NCBI RefSeq assembly: GCF_036417845.1
Contig: NC_089978.1
Span: forward strand, 134,968,288 to 135,032,287
Length of the DNA: 64,000 nucleotides
DNA from: Apteryx mantelli
Lineage: Eukaryota > Chordata > Aves > Apterygiformes > Apterygidae
Direction of reading: 5' to 3'
Of the stretch, positions 54,782 to 64,000 are shown piece after piece. The notes under the pieces are model-generated. The model saw only the letters and a list, made by a program, of their open reading frames with translations, had not been told where the DNA came from and searched no databases. How positions within the stretch are numbered: position 1 is the first letter of the stretch; each line of letters begins with the position of its first letter. The position numbers and the translations under genes were made by a program.

Positions 54782-57700
54782 CAAAAGAATGATGTGTCCT
54801 GTATTTTTCTCAGGAGGGGCTGGGGACAAGAAATGTACAACAGGAATATCTCCCTCTTCTTGACATAGCTGGCTGCAGAGAGAGGAGTATTCTGCTGAGC
54901 TCTCCTCCTGTTCCCCTAACAGCTACTGCATAGGTACAATATGCATCTTGCCATCACAGGTTGTGTCTGGCATGCCCCAAGCATCTTTTTCCTTTCCTGT
55001 TACAGCTTATCTTTGGGCCCTGGGCTGATAATTGCTGCTGCAGTAGTGTTGGCTGGGATGGTGATTTGTGTGGATTGCTGTATTTCAGTAATTCCTGGAG
55101 CACCTAGCTCTTCCATTATTAGCAAGCTGACCTTTCCAGGTAGGCTTAATAATGTGCTGGTCCCTAGTCTCTTTGCCTGTAAGAACTGACAATTGATTTT
55201 GCTGTCCATTAAATGTGGAGCAGAGCAGCTCACTCTTTCCACAGAGGAAAAAGTTTCTAGGCCATGTGCTGCATGAGTGGGAAAGCAAGACTAGATCTTA
55301 TTTCCTAGTCACTGCACCAGCTGACAGACTCGAGGCAGTACTAGGGATGAAGAAAAGACAAGAGTTGCACAGGGAGGAGCTTGGCCCTAAGGCAGTATGT
55401 CCTTGGGAGTCCATGGGCAGTGCTCTGGTACAGAGCAGAGCAAGCAAAGTGTGCAAAAGGGGGACTCCAGTTTCTTACTGCACATCTGAGAGTGTCTCAT
55501 GTCTTGCTTTCACTCTGTAGTACTTCCTTTTACAGTCCTTCTGGCATGTTCTTTCCCTGATACTGCAGCTGTCAGAGTGTATTGCACTGCCAGTATCACC
55601 CAAGGTATGAAAGGCAGGTGAGGGATGAAGGAGGAGGAAATCTTAGGAAATCTGCTATGCTGTGAGTTCTCATTCAAAGTACCGATCTGATTCCTAATGT
55701 GTTGCCCTCTTAAAGTAGCCATTGATGTCTCACCTGGCTCTACTTCACGGCAGCTGTAAGGGCTTAACTCTTTTGCCCCCTCTGGCATTGTCAGCTAATA
55801 CAGCTACCTGTCTGGGATCTCAGCCAAAAGTGAAAGTGTTGCAGCTGGGAAGACGAGTACAAGAGTTCAGTGGTTACTAGAAGCAACTTATGCTGTCATG
55901 TTGGATCTAGAAATACGGATAAATTAATTCATCTCTTCCAGCTAGGAAGGGAGGTAAAGAGAGAAGAGGTCTCAGCTCCTCAAGAGACCAACTGGGAGCA
56001 GAACTGGAGATGGCTAAGAGCTCTGCACTCTGTCTGGACAGGTCTCCCGGCAGCGAGGCCTCCTGTTCCAGTTGAAGGCTAAGGCCTGTGCCCCCAGCAA
56101 AGCGAATGAGAAAACCCACCTGTCCGGATGCAGAGAACCTCCTTCTTTTGTATTTTGCTGCTTTGCTCCCTCGTTTCCTTCTCAATGGGAACCGGGATGC
56201 GCTGCTGCCGCGCAGCGGCCGGCTGGGAGGCGGCTGGCGGTCCTGGAGCGCTCCCTGCCGGCCCGCCCGCGCCGAGCCGAGCTCCGCGCCCGAAGCCCCG
56301 CGGAGCCCCGAGCCCGCGGCCGCTTCGGGCTCTTTGCGGACTGCCCTGAGTAGCAGATCTAGCACACGGGACCTCCCCACTTTTTAGGTGGCAAGAGATT
56401 TCACGAGCCTTCGGCACAATTCTGGTACTCTGGCGAAGCCAGCCACCGCCCCACTGACTTGGCCCGTTCCTTTGTTTTGCACTCTGGGAAAGGTTTTGCT
56501 TTTGTAGCATGTCAGTCAGGAACTACACACACGACTTCTGTGGAGTAACCATGCAACAAACGATCTCATCACATCCACTGCAAGAGTGTCTAGGGGAAGA
56601 AGGCAATGTACTGCCTTGTGTCAACACTATACAGCGTGGAAAGCAAGGGATGTTCTTGCTAGCTATACAAGCCCAGGCAAAAATGAAGTTAAAAACTGGC
56701 CATGAGTCAAACTGTCATGTGACATTGTGGGATAACACTTGTTACAAAACACAGTATTATCCAGTAGTGTTTGTGGTCCCTAGTTATATGAATGTGATTT
56801 CTGGGACTGTCTCATAATGGAAGAAAGCTGATCAAACAGGGAAAGACATGCAACAACATGAGAAAGAAAAGAGCCCAACTGCAGTGTGGGGATGACAGCT
56901 ATTTGCTCTAGGTGCCTGGATGTAGAGGAGAGGACATTTCAAAAGCAAAAGCAAGATCTTGAAAACCCTGTGGCTTGTATAAAGGGAGTAAGGGTTTCTT
57001 TTTCTCAGTCCCTCACAGCACTGGGGGTCACATGTGCACAGCAGTGGTGACACAGTGGGGACATGGACTGTGTCTAAGGCTGCCAGGAGTGGGTAGGAAG
57101 GGTCAGACACAGGGCTTAGTCTCAGGCTGCAACTCCGCTGTCAGCTCCCATTCCTGCACAGCCCTGCCTAAAGGGCTAGGCAAGAGTCCAGAAAAGTGAC
57201 CTACATAGGAAAAACAGATGGAAGCTGAACCTTGATTTTGCCACTTTAAGGTGAATACAGAAGCATGAAAGGATTTTTTTAATGAGGAATAACTCATGCA
57301 AAGTAACTTCTGCATCAGTAGGAATGCCATGTCTTGGTTTTCCTGGTTTTGCTAAATGCTTTCTGGCAGGACCACAGCTCTGTGCATTGGAAATGCTGTC
57401 AGACTGCCGCTGGAGATTTGCAGTGATTGGATCTTAAACAGGTTACTTCTTTAATGATCAGTATAGTCAGACTTGGGATTTTTTTATGCATCTCAAATAA
57501 AAATTCCCTCTTTTAATGATTTGGGTTGCCATGCAAAATTTGTCTTGTTCCCACTAAGTTCTTTGGTCATCTGGAAACAAGACAATAGAGCCATATGTTC
57601 CTGTTGTAAGATCATATAAAACACATGTGCATGCAGGCACATATATCTTCTTTCTGTCCATTCTTCAGCATAAAGGAAAGAGACAGGAATGGAAAGAAAA

Positions 57701-58525
57701 GCATGTGATCACTTTTATTTCAGCACCAATTCTGAGGAGTCTCTGAAGGGGTCTTTAAAGCATTAGAAAACATAGACAAGAGAACGGCTAGAATGCTTTC
57801 TGCATTTTTTTTTCCTGTTGCTATGATGGAAAAAACACATGATGTGCAAGTTAATAACTGGGGAATGAATTCAGATGGGGTCAGTGGAGCACAGGGGAAG
57901 AAATCATAGTTGGGGAGTCAACCAGTGATAGTGGAAGGAAGGGGAAAAACTGATGACAAACACTGTTAATAAGCTGTTGACGTGACCCTGAGCACAGGAG
58001 AACTTTGTGGTCAGAGTGACAGCTGATGCATGAGCTGCAAAAGCATGGGACTCAATGCCTGACAGTAGTGCATTGCGCTCCATTTAGATCAGCAGATGCA
58101 AGAGAGGCAGTACGCCAGTGTAGAGCTTATCTAACAGAGGCACTACCCAGGGGCTGCAAAAGAGCAAAGTGCACCAGAGAGAAAGGAAACAGAGCCTTGT
58201 ACTTTGGTACCAGGCACAAAAATGCTGGCGGTCATCGACTTTGAGCAGAGCTTAGACTTGTCATAAGCATTTTCCCAACTTGTAAACATGGAGCTGTGAG
58301 GGTGCCCCACTGCAATCGCAGGGCACGGCCCTGCTGTCAAAGCCCACTAGGCTTCACGTCCAGCGCTCTTGAGCTCCTGAGCTTGGCGGTTTGTCTGCAT
58401 GGAGAAGATACGTAACAGGTTAGGAAACGATGCTCCAAAGCCACTTCCTGCCATCTGGGAGATCATTTCATGTGAGGTTACACAGAGAACCCAAGTCTAA
58501 TTCTACTCAACATTTTAATTACGAA
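54782..58525. other. Intergenic region TPI1 to LRRC23, left part; no SPSB2 found
   Basis: No open frame resembles the SPRY/SOCS-box protein SPSB2, which lies here on the minus strand in mammals. A small CpG-rich patch sits at about 56195-56345. On the minus strand a possible splice donor (ACAG/GTGGGT) follows it near 56120. The rest is featureless to me. Confidence 0.45.
56195..56345. other. Orphan CpG-rich patch
   Basis: About 150 bp of very CpG-dense sequence stands in otherwise AT-richer intergenic DNA, 1.5 kb after TPI1 and 3.6 kb before LRRC23. Both strands are open in several frames, as expected from composition alone, so no protein is called. It may be the promoter of an unannotated transcript. 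Confidence 0.6.
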
Positions 58526-58529
58526 TTTG

Positions 58530-58675
58530 CCAGAGGGACTATCTTTCCTTGGAGATATTCAAAACTTGAATGACCACCACCCTGATCTATCATTGAAGTT
58601 GGCCCCATTCTGAGAAGGTGGGACATCCAGAGGTCCCTTCCCACCTAAGTTATCCTACAATTTTCTGAATATGCT
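58530..58675 (+). mobile_element. CR1 LINE 3' tail fragment
   Basis: TTGGAGATATTCAAAACTTG followed by ACATCCAGAGGTCCCTTCCC is the typical CR1 3' end. It lies directly left of the next CR1 piece. Confidence 0.7.
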
Positions 58676-58679
58676 CATA

Positions 58680-59412
58680 ACACTTGTGGATGTTACCAAG
58701 CTGGGACAGTCTGGGAGCATTAAGGAAAGTAGGATAAGACCACAAAATGATGCTGATAAAGGAGAGACATCCTCTGAACTTTACAAATGGAATTTAATAC
58801 CCCAAATGACAAGCCAATGTAGTTAGAGCAGCAAGCTAAAGCCAACAATCAACTTGGAGGAATATTGCCTGCAGGATGAGGAAAAAAGAAACTGCAAGCA
58901 GCTTGGATTACCAGTAAAATGCAAATCGGCAATGTGAATGTTGCTGCAGAAAATGGAGAGGTCATTCTGGCTTGTATTAACTGGAACACTGTCTGTAAAA
59001 TATGGAAAGTCTTTTTTGTTTGTTTAGTTGGGCTGTTTTTGTTTGTTTGTTTGTTTGTTTGTTTTGCTCTACTGGGAACTGATGATATTTTGGATTTCAT
59101 ATTTGCCCTGTTTGGGGCAGCAGAAAGATATAGATTTGGTGGAGATGCTCTGAAGGATAACACTAGCAAGAGAAAAAAAAAAGATCTTTGAGGAAAGTCT
59201 GAGAATTAGATTTGTGCAGCTGAAGAAAACAAAGTCTGGCTGAGGATGTGTTAAGTGTCTTCTCATAGATGTAAGGAAGCAGCAATCAACTGTTTTGCAC
59301 ATCCGCCAAAGGCAGAAGAAGGAATAAACAATAAAAAACGTAGCGAAGAAAATATCAGGAATATATTAGGAACACTTTTTTTTTCTAGCTAACAGCGACC
59401 TAAGCATTGGCA
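58680..59412 (+). mobile_element. Old CR1 LINE fragment abutting the LRRC23 promoter
   Basis: CR1 3' region blocks in order: GATGTTACCAAGCTGGGACA, AATGTTGCTGCAGAAAATGG, GGCTTGTATTAACTGGAACA, the CAATCAACTGTTTTGCACAT block near 59285 and CTAACAGCGACCTAAGCATT at the right end. A GTTT simple repeat interrupts it at 59035-59065. The copy is diverged and lacks the usual 3' tail. Its right edge meets the CpG island of LRRC23 within about 20 bp. Confidence 0.65.
59035..59065 (+). repeat. (GTTT)n simple repeat
   Basis: About seven tetranucleotide units inside the CR1 fragment. Confidence 0.9.
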
Positions 59413-59429
59413 CTCCCCCTGTCCCCAGA

Positions 59430-59960
59430 AGTTTCCGGAGCGAGTGGCCAGACATCTGTCAGCGTGGCCTCAGGGTGCTCGTTGTTGCCTGGACGCAGGG
59501 AGACCAGCCGATCGACCTTCAGGGGCTTTTCCACCTGCCCTGAACTGTCGATCCCGGGGGTGACAGAGCAGCGCGGCCCGGCCTCGCCCCCCGCCCCGCC
59601 GCTCCCCCAGGGCTCACGCTCGCCCCGGCCCTCCCGGTCCCACCCCGGGCTCCTCTCAGCAGCGGCCGCTGCTGCGGCTGCCACCGCCTCCCCCGTTTCC
59701 ATGGCAGCGGTGTGCGGGCACCGCGCCGCGCCACGCCGCGGGGAGGGCGGCCCTTCCTTGCGGGGGAGGGGGCGGGGGGAGGCTCGGCGCGGCCCGGATC
59801 GAGGCTGGCGCGGGTCGGGAGCCAGGCGGCGCCGGTGGGGTGGCGGGGCTCAGGGCTCAGCCCGGGGGGGGAGGCCCTCTCCCAGAGAGGCTTTGCTGCA
59901 GGTCGGAGCGGGAGTCCGTGAAGATGGTGGATGAAGAGCAGGGTGGTGGGTACGATGTTC
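59430..59960. other. CpG island at the LRRC23 promoter and first coding exon
   Basis: CpG-rich sequence around the LRRC23 start codon, with G-rich runs at 59760-59790 and no TATA box seen. Confidence 0.75.
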
Positions 59961-61685
59961 TGGAGCAGGAGGGGGAGGAAGAGGAAGATGAGGAAGAGAA
60001 GGTGCTGTTGGAGCAGGAGGAGGAACAGGTGAGGGAGACAGGTGCCAAGGCTGGGAGGGATGGGGGCAACTGGCCCTTGACATCTCTCCCGACTGTCGTT
60101 TCAAACATCTGTGTTTTGCTCTCTCGCCCTCTCTCGCAGGTCCTGGTCCCGTGTCCCCTGATGGAGGAGAACCTGAAGGAGGGCCTCTCTCTCCTGTGTA
60201 AAACTGGCAATGGCCTGGCTCATGCCTATGTGAAGTTTGAAGCAAAGGAGAAGTGAGTGTGCAAACCATGCTCCAGTAGAAGGAGTCCTCTTCCTCCTCC
60301 TCCTCCTCCTCCTCCTCCTCCTCCTTCTTCTCCTCCTCCCCATGGATGTGTGTAGTCATGGCCCCCTGCTCTAAGCAGCTGCACCAGCCAGCTCCTGATC
60401 ACTGGTGATGGCCCCATGGTGCAGGAGCATTTGCAAGGGCGCCTTCTCTGGCTGCCTCATTTCCAGTCTGTGTCTCAGGAGAGCCTGTCCAATATCAGCC
60501 CTGAGCTAGGGACCCCCTACGACATAGCCATGCACACTGCTGGGAGCATCAGCATTCCTGAAGACTGAGGGGTGCCTAGCATGTCCATTCCTCTAGACTG
60601 TGGTCCCCTAGAAGGGACTTGAACAGGGTGAGCTCCCCAAAGTCATCTCTAGGAATATCCATTGAGCATCTCTCCTGATAACTGCTCAGCTTTAACCTCT
60701 GCACCTGTGAGCACCATGCAGCAATGTCCTTGGCATAGTTTGGAGCCTCAGCTCCATCAGCCCACCCAAATAAACCTACACCTAACAGGCCTCAGTGAGA
60801 CTGTGTCTTTCACCAGCCTTCTAGATATCTAGACTGGGCTCTTCCTGCTAGGAAGGTCCTTCCATACAGTCCTTGGTATTACCACTACTGTGTAGCAGAC
60901 CCATTTCCAAAGTTCATCCTCTTTTCCACTCTGGTTCTGCTCTCTCCTGATAGTTACAGTTCAGTGGGAAGAAGTACTCCCTGTCCCAGGAAATCAGGTC
61001 TCCTCTTACCATTCAGCCTTGTTTACAAAATATTCAGCCTGTTCCTATTGCTTGCCTTTTCCTTCTCTCCAGCAAAGTTTTTCAGGACAGAAGGGAAGGG
61101 GGAGAGGAGGATGCCCTTCCTCTGGCAGTGGTGAGGGGCAAACTGAAAGCCAGTGGCCAGGGAGGAGTGTGAGAGGTGTTCTATTCACCTTCTCCCTCCC
61201 ATAGGCACTTGACAGACATCAGCCTCCTCCAATGCTACATTCACCTGCGGTATGTGGATTTGTCAGAGAACAAGCTGCAAGACTTGTCTCCACTGAGCAG
61301 CCTAACTCACCTGCTTTGGCTGAAGGTGGATGGGAATCTGCTTACCAGTGCCTGCATGCAGGAACTGCCCTACCTCCAGATCATCAGCTTTGCTCACAAC
61401 CGTATCAAGGATATGGAGGGCATTACTCACCCCCGCTTAGCCAACCTCAGCCTTAAAGGTGATACAGACCACCTCTCTTCATTCTTGTGTAGATAGGAAG
61501 CTCTCTTTGGGTGGGATTAACTCCCTTGTTGCTTCTTCCTCCTCTGGCACTCAGGAAATAAAATCAAGACAGCGCTGGGCCTGAGTCAAGGACAATTGTT
61601 CAGCCTGCATATCCTGGAGCTGCGAGGAAATAAGCTAGAGAGCACAGCAGGGCTCAACCTTCCCAAGCTCAAGAACCTATATCTG
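59924..61685 (+). CDS. LRRC23: LRRC23, leucine-rich repeat protein 23 (5' part, runs off window)
   Basis: Four coding exons are present: 59924-60028, 60140-60252, 61205-61458, 61555-61685, giving the first 201 residues (human protein about 343). The start at 59924 is the first ATG in frame. An acidic N-terminus (EEEEDEEEK) is followed by the conserved EGLSLLCKTGNGLAHAYVK, then leucine-rich repeats (IHLRYVDLSENKLQDLSPL, LTHLLWLKVDGN, YLQIISFAHNRI, LHILELRGNKLES, LPKLKNLYL). Exon 4 ends in phase 0 at GTAAGG; the next exon, expected to begin near human AQNMLKK, is not found before 64000, so intron 4 exceeds 2.3 kb. In mammals LRRC23 is a radial-spoke (RS3) component needed for sperm motility. 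The CTC repeat at 60286-60340 lies in intron 2, close to its donor. Confidence 0.94.
60286..60340 (+). repeat. (TCC)n microsatellite in LRRC23 intron 2
   Basis: About 18 pyrimidine triplets, TCC with a few TTC, starting 34 bases after the exon 2 donor. Confidence 0.95.
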
Positions 61686-62401
61686 GTAAGGGATCAACCA
61701 GCTTGGGGAGCGGGACAGAGATGCTGCACAGCCTGGTGCCTTCAGTCAGTGGGAAGAGGGGAGATGTTGTCCCCTTCAAAGCAGCATAATTTCCATGCTA
61801 GCCTGCTCCGTTCAGTCTTCTCAGCCTGAGAGAGGAACAGTTTTCAGAGAACAAAATCACTTCTTTGGGGCAGATCCTTCCACATTGTCTGCTCAGATGG
61901 TGCAAAGGGAGTAGTAACGTTTTGTATAAAGATTCCCATATTAATTGAGCCATGGGAAGATGAAGCTGATGCTGCAAGGACAGTCTTCAAGGCACTCATG
62001 CAATAGGAATTTAAAGGTCAATTTAAAGGAACTGAATCAAATTTGTTTAATATATGACACAGTTGCAAATGAAATTTAGCATTAATAAAGCTACACCCAC
62101 TAGCAGGAAAACTAGGAGCTGGTTGTGTACCATGTGGCATTTCAGACAGTATCCGTTTGAAGATAAGGATGCTGCTGTTAGTAGGGCTGTGTTACTTCCT
62201 GTTTTTTATGCAGTAGTGGTGACAAAAGCCAGTTAGAGCAAGGTCAGGTATACAAGCAGCAGGGAGGAAACAATGTGCAACATACTGAGATAGCTTTCTG
62301 TAAGAGATGGTGGCCTCACATCTATGTGAAGAACTGGTACGTAAGGTAAGGTGATGATGCAGTCATTTAATTAAAGGAGTCATAATGAATGTTGATTTAG
62401 G

Positions 62402-62424
62402 AAAAAAAAAAAAAAGAAAAAAAA
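62402..62424 (+). repeat. Poly(A) run
   Basis: A-rich run broken by one G; no flanking target-site duplication or attached SINE was recognised. Confidence 0.85.
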
Positions 62425-63040
62425 TCCCTTCTGCATTATCCTGTTGGTACTTGCAGGGCCAGAGCCTTTAAAACTTTTTACACTGATGTAATGGAAAAAG
62501 TGAGAGCAATAGTAGGTTACTATGCATTTTACAGACTAGTGGTCTGTGAGCTCCCCACCCTAATTCCCTCACCAGCTCCTAGTTTCCTCTAGGGTTTAAT
62601 CTACTAATCCTTCCTGGCTTTTAAATCTGTTCACACTGCCTTTTGCTAAATCAGATTTTCCTCTTTTTCTCATTATCTTACCCTCTTTACCTGGCCCATC
62701 CAATTCATGCTCTTCCTTGGCCAGTTTCCCTTAAAGTCCTCCTTCCTCTACAAAATGTCCTTTTCCTGAGAGACCCTGTCCCAAACTGGTGTCATATCCC
62801 AACAGTTCAGCCTTTGCTCTTTTTATCTGACTTGGGCATTGTCCACCTCACTGTCTGGGTACCAGCAAGGAACCAAGAACACAGCAGAACCTCTCCCTCT
62901 TTCCCCTTCAGGTATCTGCACGCTTAGAGACTGCAGCCCTGAGCCACAATTGCAGGGGAAGTCCTGCTCAGTGTCAGGCTGGTGTATGCAGGGGAGAGCA
63001 TGTAATTTCCGGGGATTTTCCAAACTTGACTGCACAAGGC

Positions 63041-63170
63041 CCTAAGCAGCCTGATCTAGCTTTGGTGTTAGCCCTGCTTGGGGGGGGGGGGGGGGAGGGG
63101 AGGGGGAGAGGGAGGTTGGACAAGAGACCTCTAGAGGTCCTTTCCAGCCTAATTCTTTCTGTGAATCTAT
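63041..63170 (+). mobile_element. CR1 3' tail with expanded poly(G)
   Basis: The piece reads AGCAGCCTGATCTAGCTTTG, then a G run, then TTGGACAAGAGACCTCTAGA and TCTGTGAATCT, the CR1 3' tail. The G run (16 Gs at 63080-63095, then interrupted G blocks to about 63113) stands where other CR1 tails have a short G run. Confidence 0.75.
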
Positions 63171-63844
63171 TGCCAAATTTAAGAACTTCAGGTTTCCCCA
63201 TCTTATAGCTTGAAACACGGTGAAGTGAATTCAATTCAATGTTGGGGAATCTCAAACTAATAGAACAACATTCTTCCTGTCACAAGATTGTCAGATTTGT
63301 TGCAAGAAGGTGTGCTTATGGATGGATAACAAAGATTATACCAGTAAATGCTTAAAGTTAAACAAACAACCCCCATCCTCCTGCAACCTCTCTCAAGAAC
63401 ATCCAGCCTGCTTTTAGATCAGCCTAGAGGAGCAGAAGAGGAAAATTCCTGGAGGTAGATTTCCCCCACAGGAAAAGCAGCTGACACTAGAAGATCCCTA
63501 GACTATGTCGACTATGTGGTTGAGAAGAGCTGGTGATCCATTCTTCGAACACACTTCTGTTTTATGCTCAGACCCATGCTTTCCTCTCCATAGTGTTTCT
63601 CTCTGAGGCCTTAAGGACTCAGATTAGACACGACTGTGGAAGGTGATGCTGTGCTGGCAGTAGAGTAGATGACTGAAGAGTGCATGCTCTAGTTAGTCTG
63701 GATCATGGTACATCCCAGCATAACTAAAGGCTGTGTAGGCATTATTCATCTGGGGTGGTTTTGTCTCAATCACTGAGTGATGCTCCAGGAAACTTTTTCA
63801 GAAAACTTTTGGTCCTTGAACCTGAATATTTAGAACTCTTTTTG

Positions 63845-63958
63845 GCTAGGTTCTGAACAACCTTATCTAGCTTTGGAGTTAACCTTGTTGTGAGCAGGGT
63901 GTTGGGCTAGAGACCTCCAGAGGTCCCTCTCCATCTAAATCTTTCCGTGAGTCTAATA
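63845..63958 (+). mobile_element. CR1 3' tail fragment
   Basis: The piece has AACAACCTTATCTAGCTTTG, GAGCAGGGTGTTGGGCTAGA and CCAGAGGTCCCTCTCCATCT, the same tail as at 6774 and 63041. Confidence 0.75.
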
Positions 63959-64000
63959 GGCATTGAAGATCCTGAACCAAGGTGCACAGCCTAGAGTTGC

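Larger units (their letters stand above)
61686..64000. other. Part of LRRC23 intron 4
   Basis: No exon is recognised. It holds a poly(A) run at 62402-62424 and two CR1 tails at about 63041-63170 and 63845-63958. Confidence 0.6.

Noticed and set aside
55907-56380. 157-residue minus-strand open frame over the CpG patch
   Set aside because: No resemblance to a known family, composition typical of chance frames in GC-rich DNA, and no homolog of SPSB2 in it.
59840-59923. In-frame extension of LRRC23 upstream of 59924
   Set aside because: The extension starts at a GTG and no upstream ATG is in frame; the CpG-island composition explains the open frame.

Overview
The window is nuclear DNA of a sauropsid vertebrate, most likely an archosaur (bird or crocodilian). 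All genes are split by GT-AG introns. The triosephosphate isomerase it encodes is, from memory, very close to the chicken enzyme. The recognisable dispersed repeats are CR1-type LINE fragments of the bird/crocodilian/turtle kind. No prokaryotic, viral or CRISPR features are seen.

The layout is the conserved block of human chromosome 12p13, in the same order and orientation: GPR162 (+, 1070-4349), P3H3 (+, 6344-17644), GNB3 (+, 24842-30103), CDCA3 (-, 31957-34338), USP5 (+, 35065-50064), TPI1 (+, 51544-54334) and LRRC23 (+, from 59924, running off the right edge after four coding exons). Every coding exon was placed by reading frame, splice-site phase and remembered human or chicken proteins. 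Six genes are complete: 569, 721, 340, 257, 855 and 248 codons before the stop. SPSB2, which lies between TPI1 and LRRC23 in mammals, was not found here.

Regulation visible in the sequence: CDCA3 and USP5 are divergent genes sharing a 727-bp CpG-rich promoter. It carries seven ATTGG (inverted CCAAT) boxes and a CDE/CHR cell-cycle element facing CDCA3. TPI1 has a TATA box with GC boxes. USP5 keeps the alternative 5' splice site that makes the known isoform lacking 23 residues. GNB3 and CDCA3 are convergent.

Non-genic sequence holds old CR1 copies (inside P3H3, upstream of GNB3, upstream of LRRC23 and in LRRC23 intron 4), several simple repeats, a 48-bp tandem duplication upstream of P3H3, a 53-bp dispersed repeat in two USP5 introns, and an orphan CpG-rich patch at about 56.2 kb. 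The genes are ordinary, unlinked-function housekeeping, signalling and matrix genes. I found no undescribed biological system; the notable points are regulatory, splicing and repeat observations.
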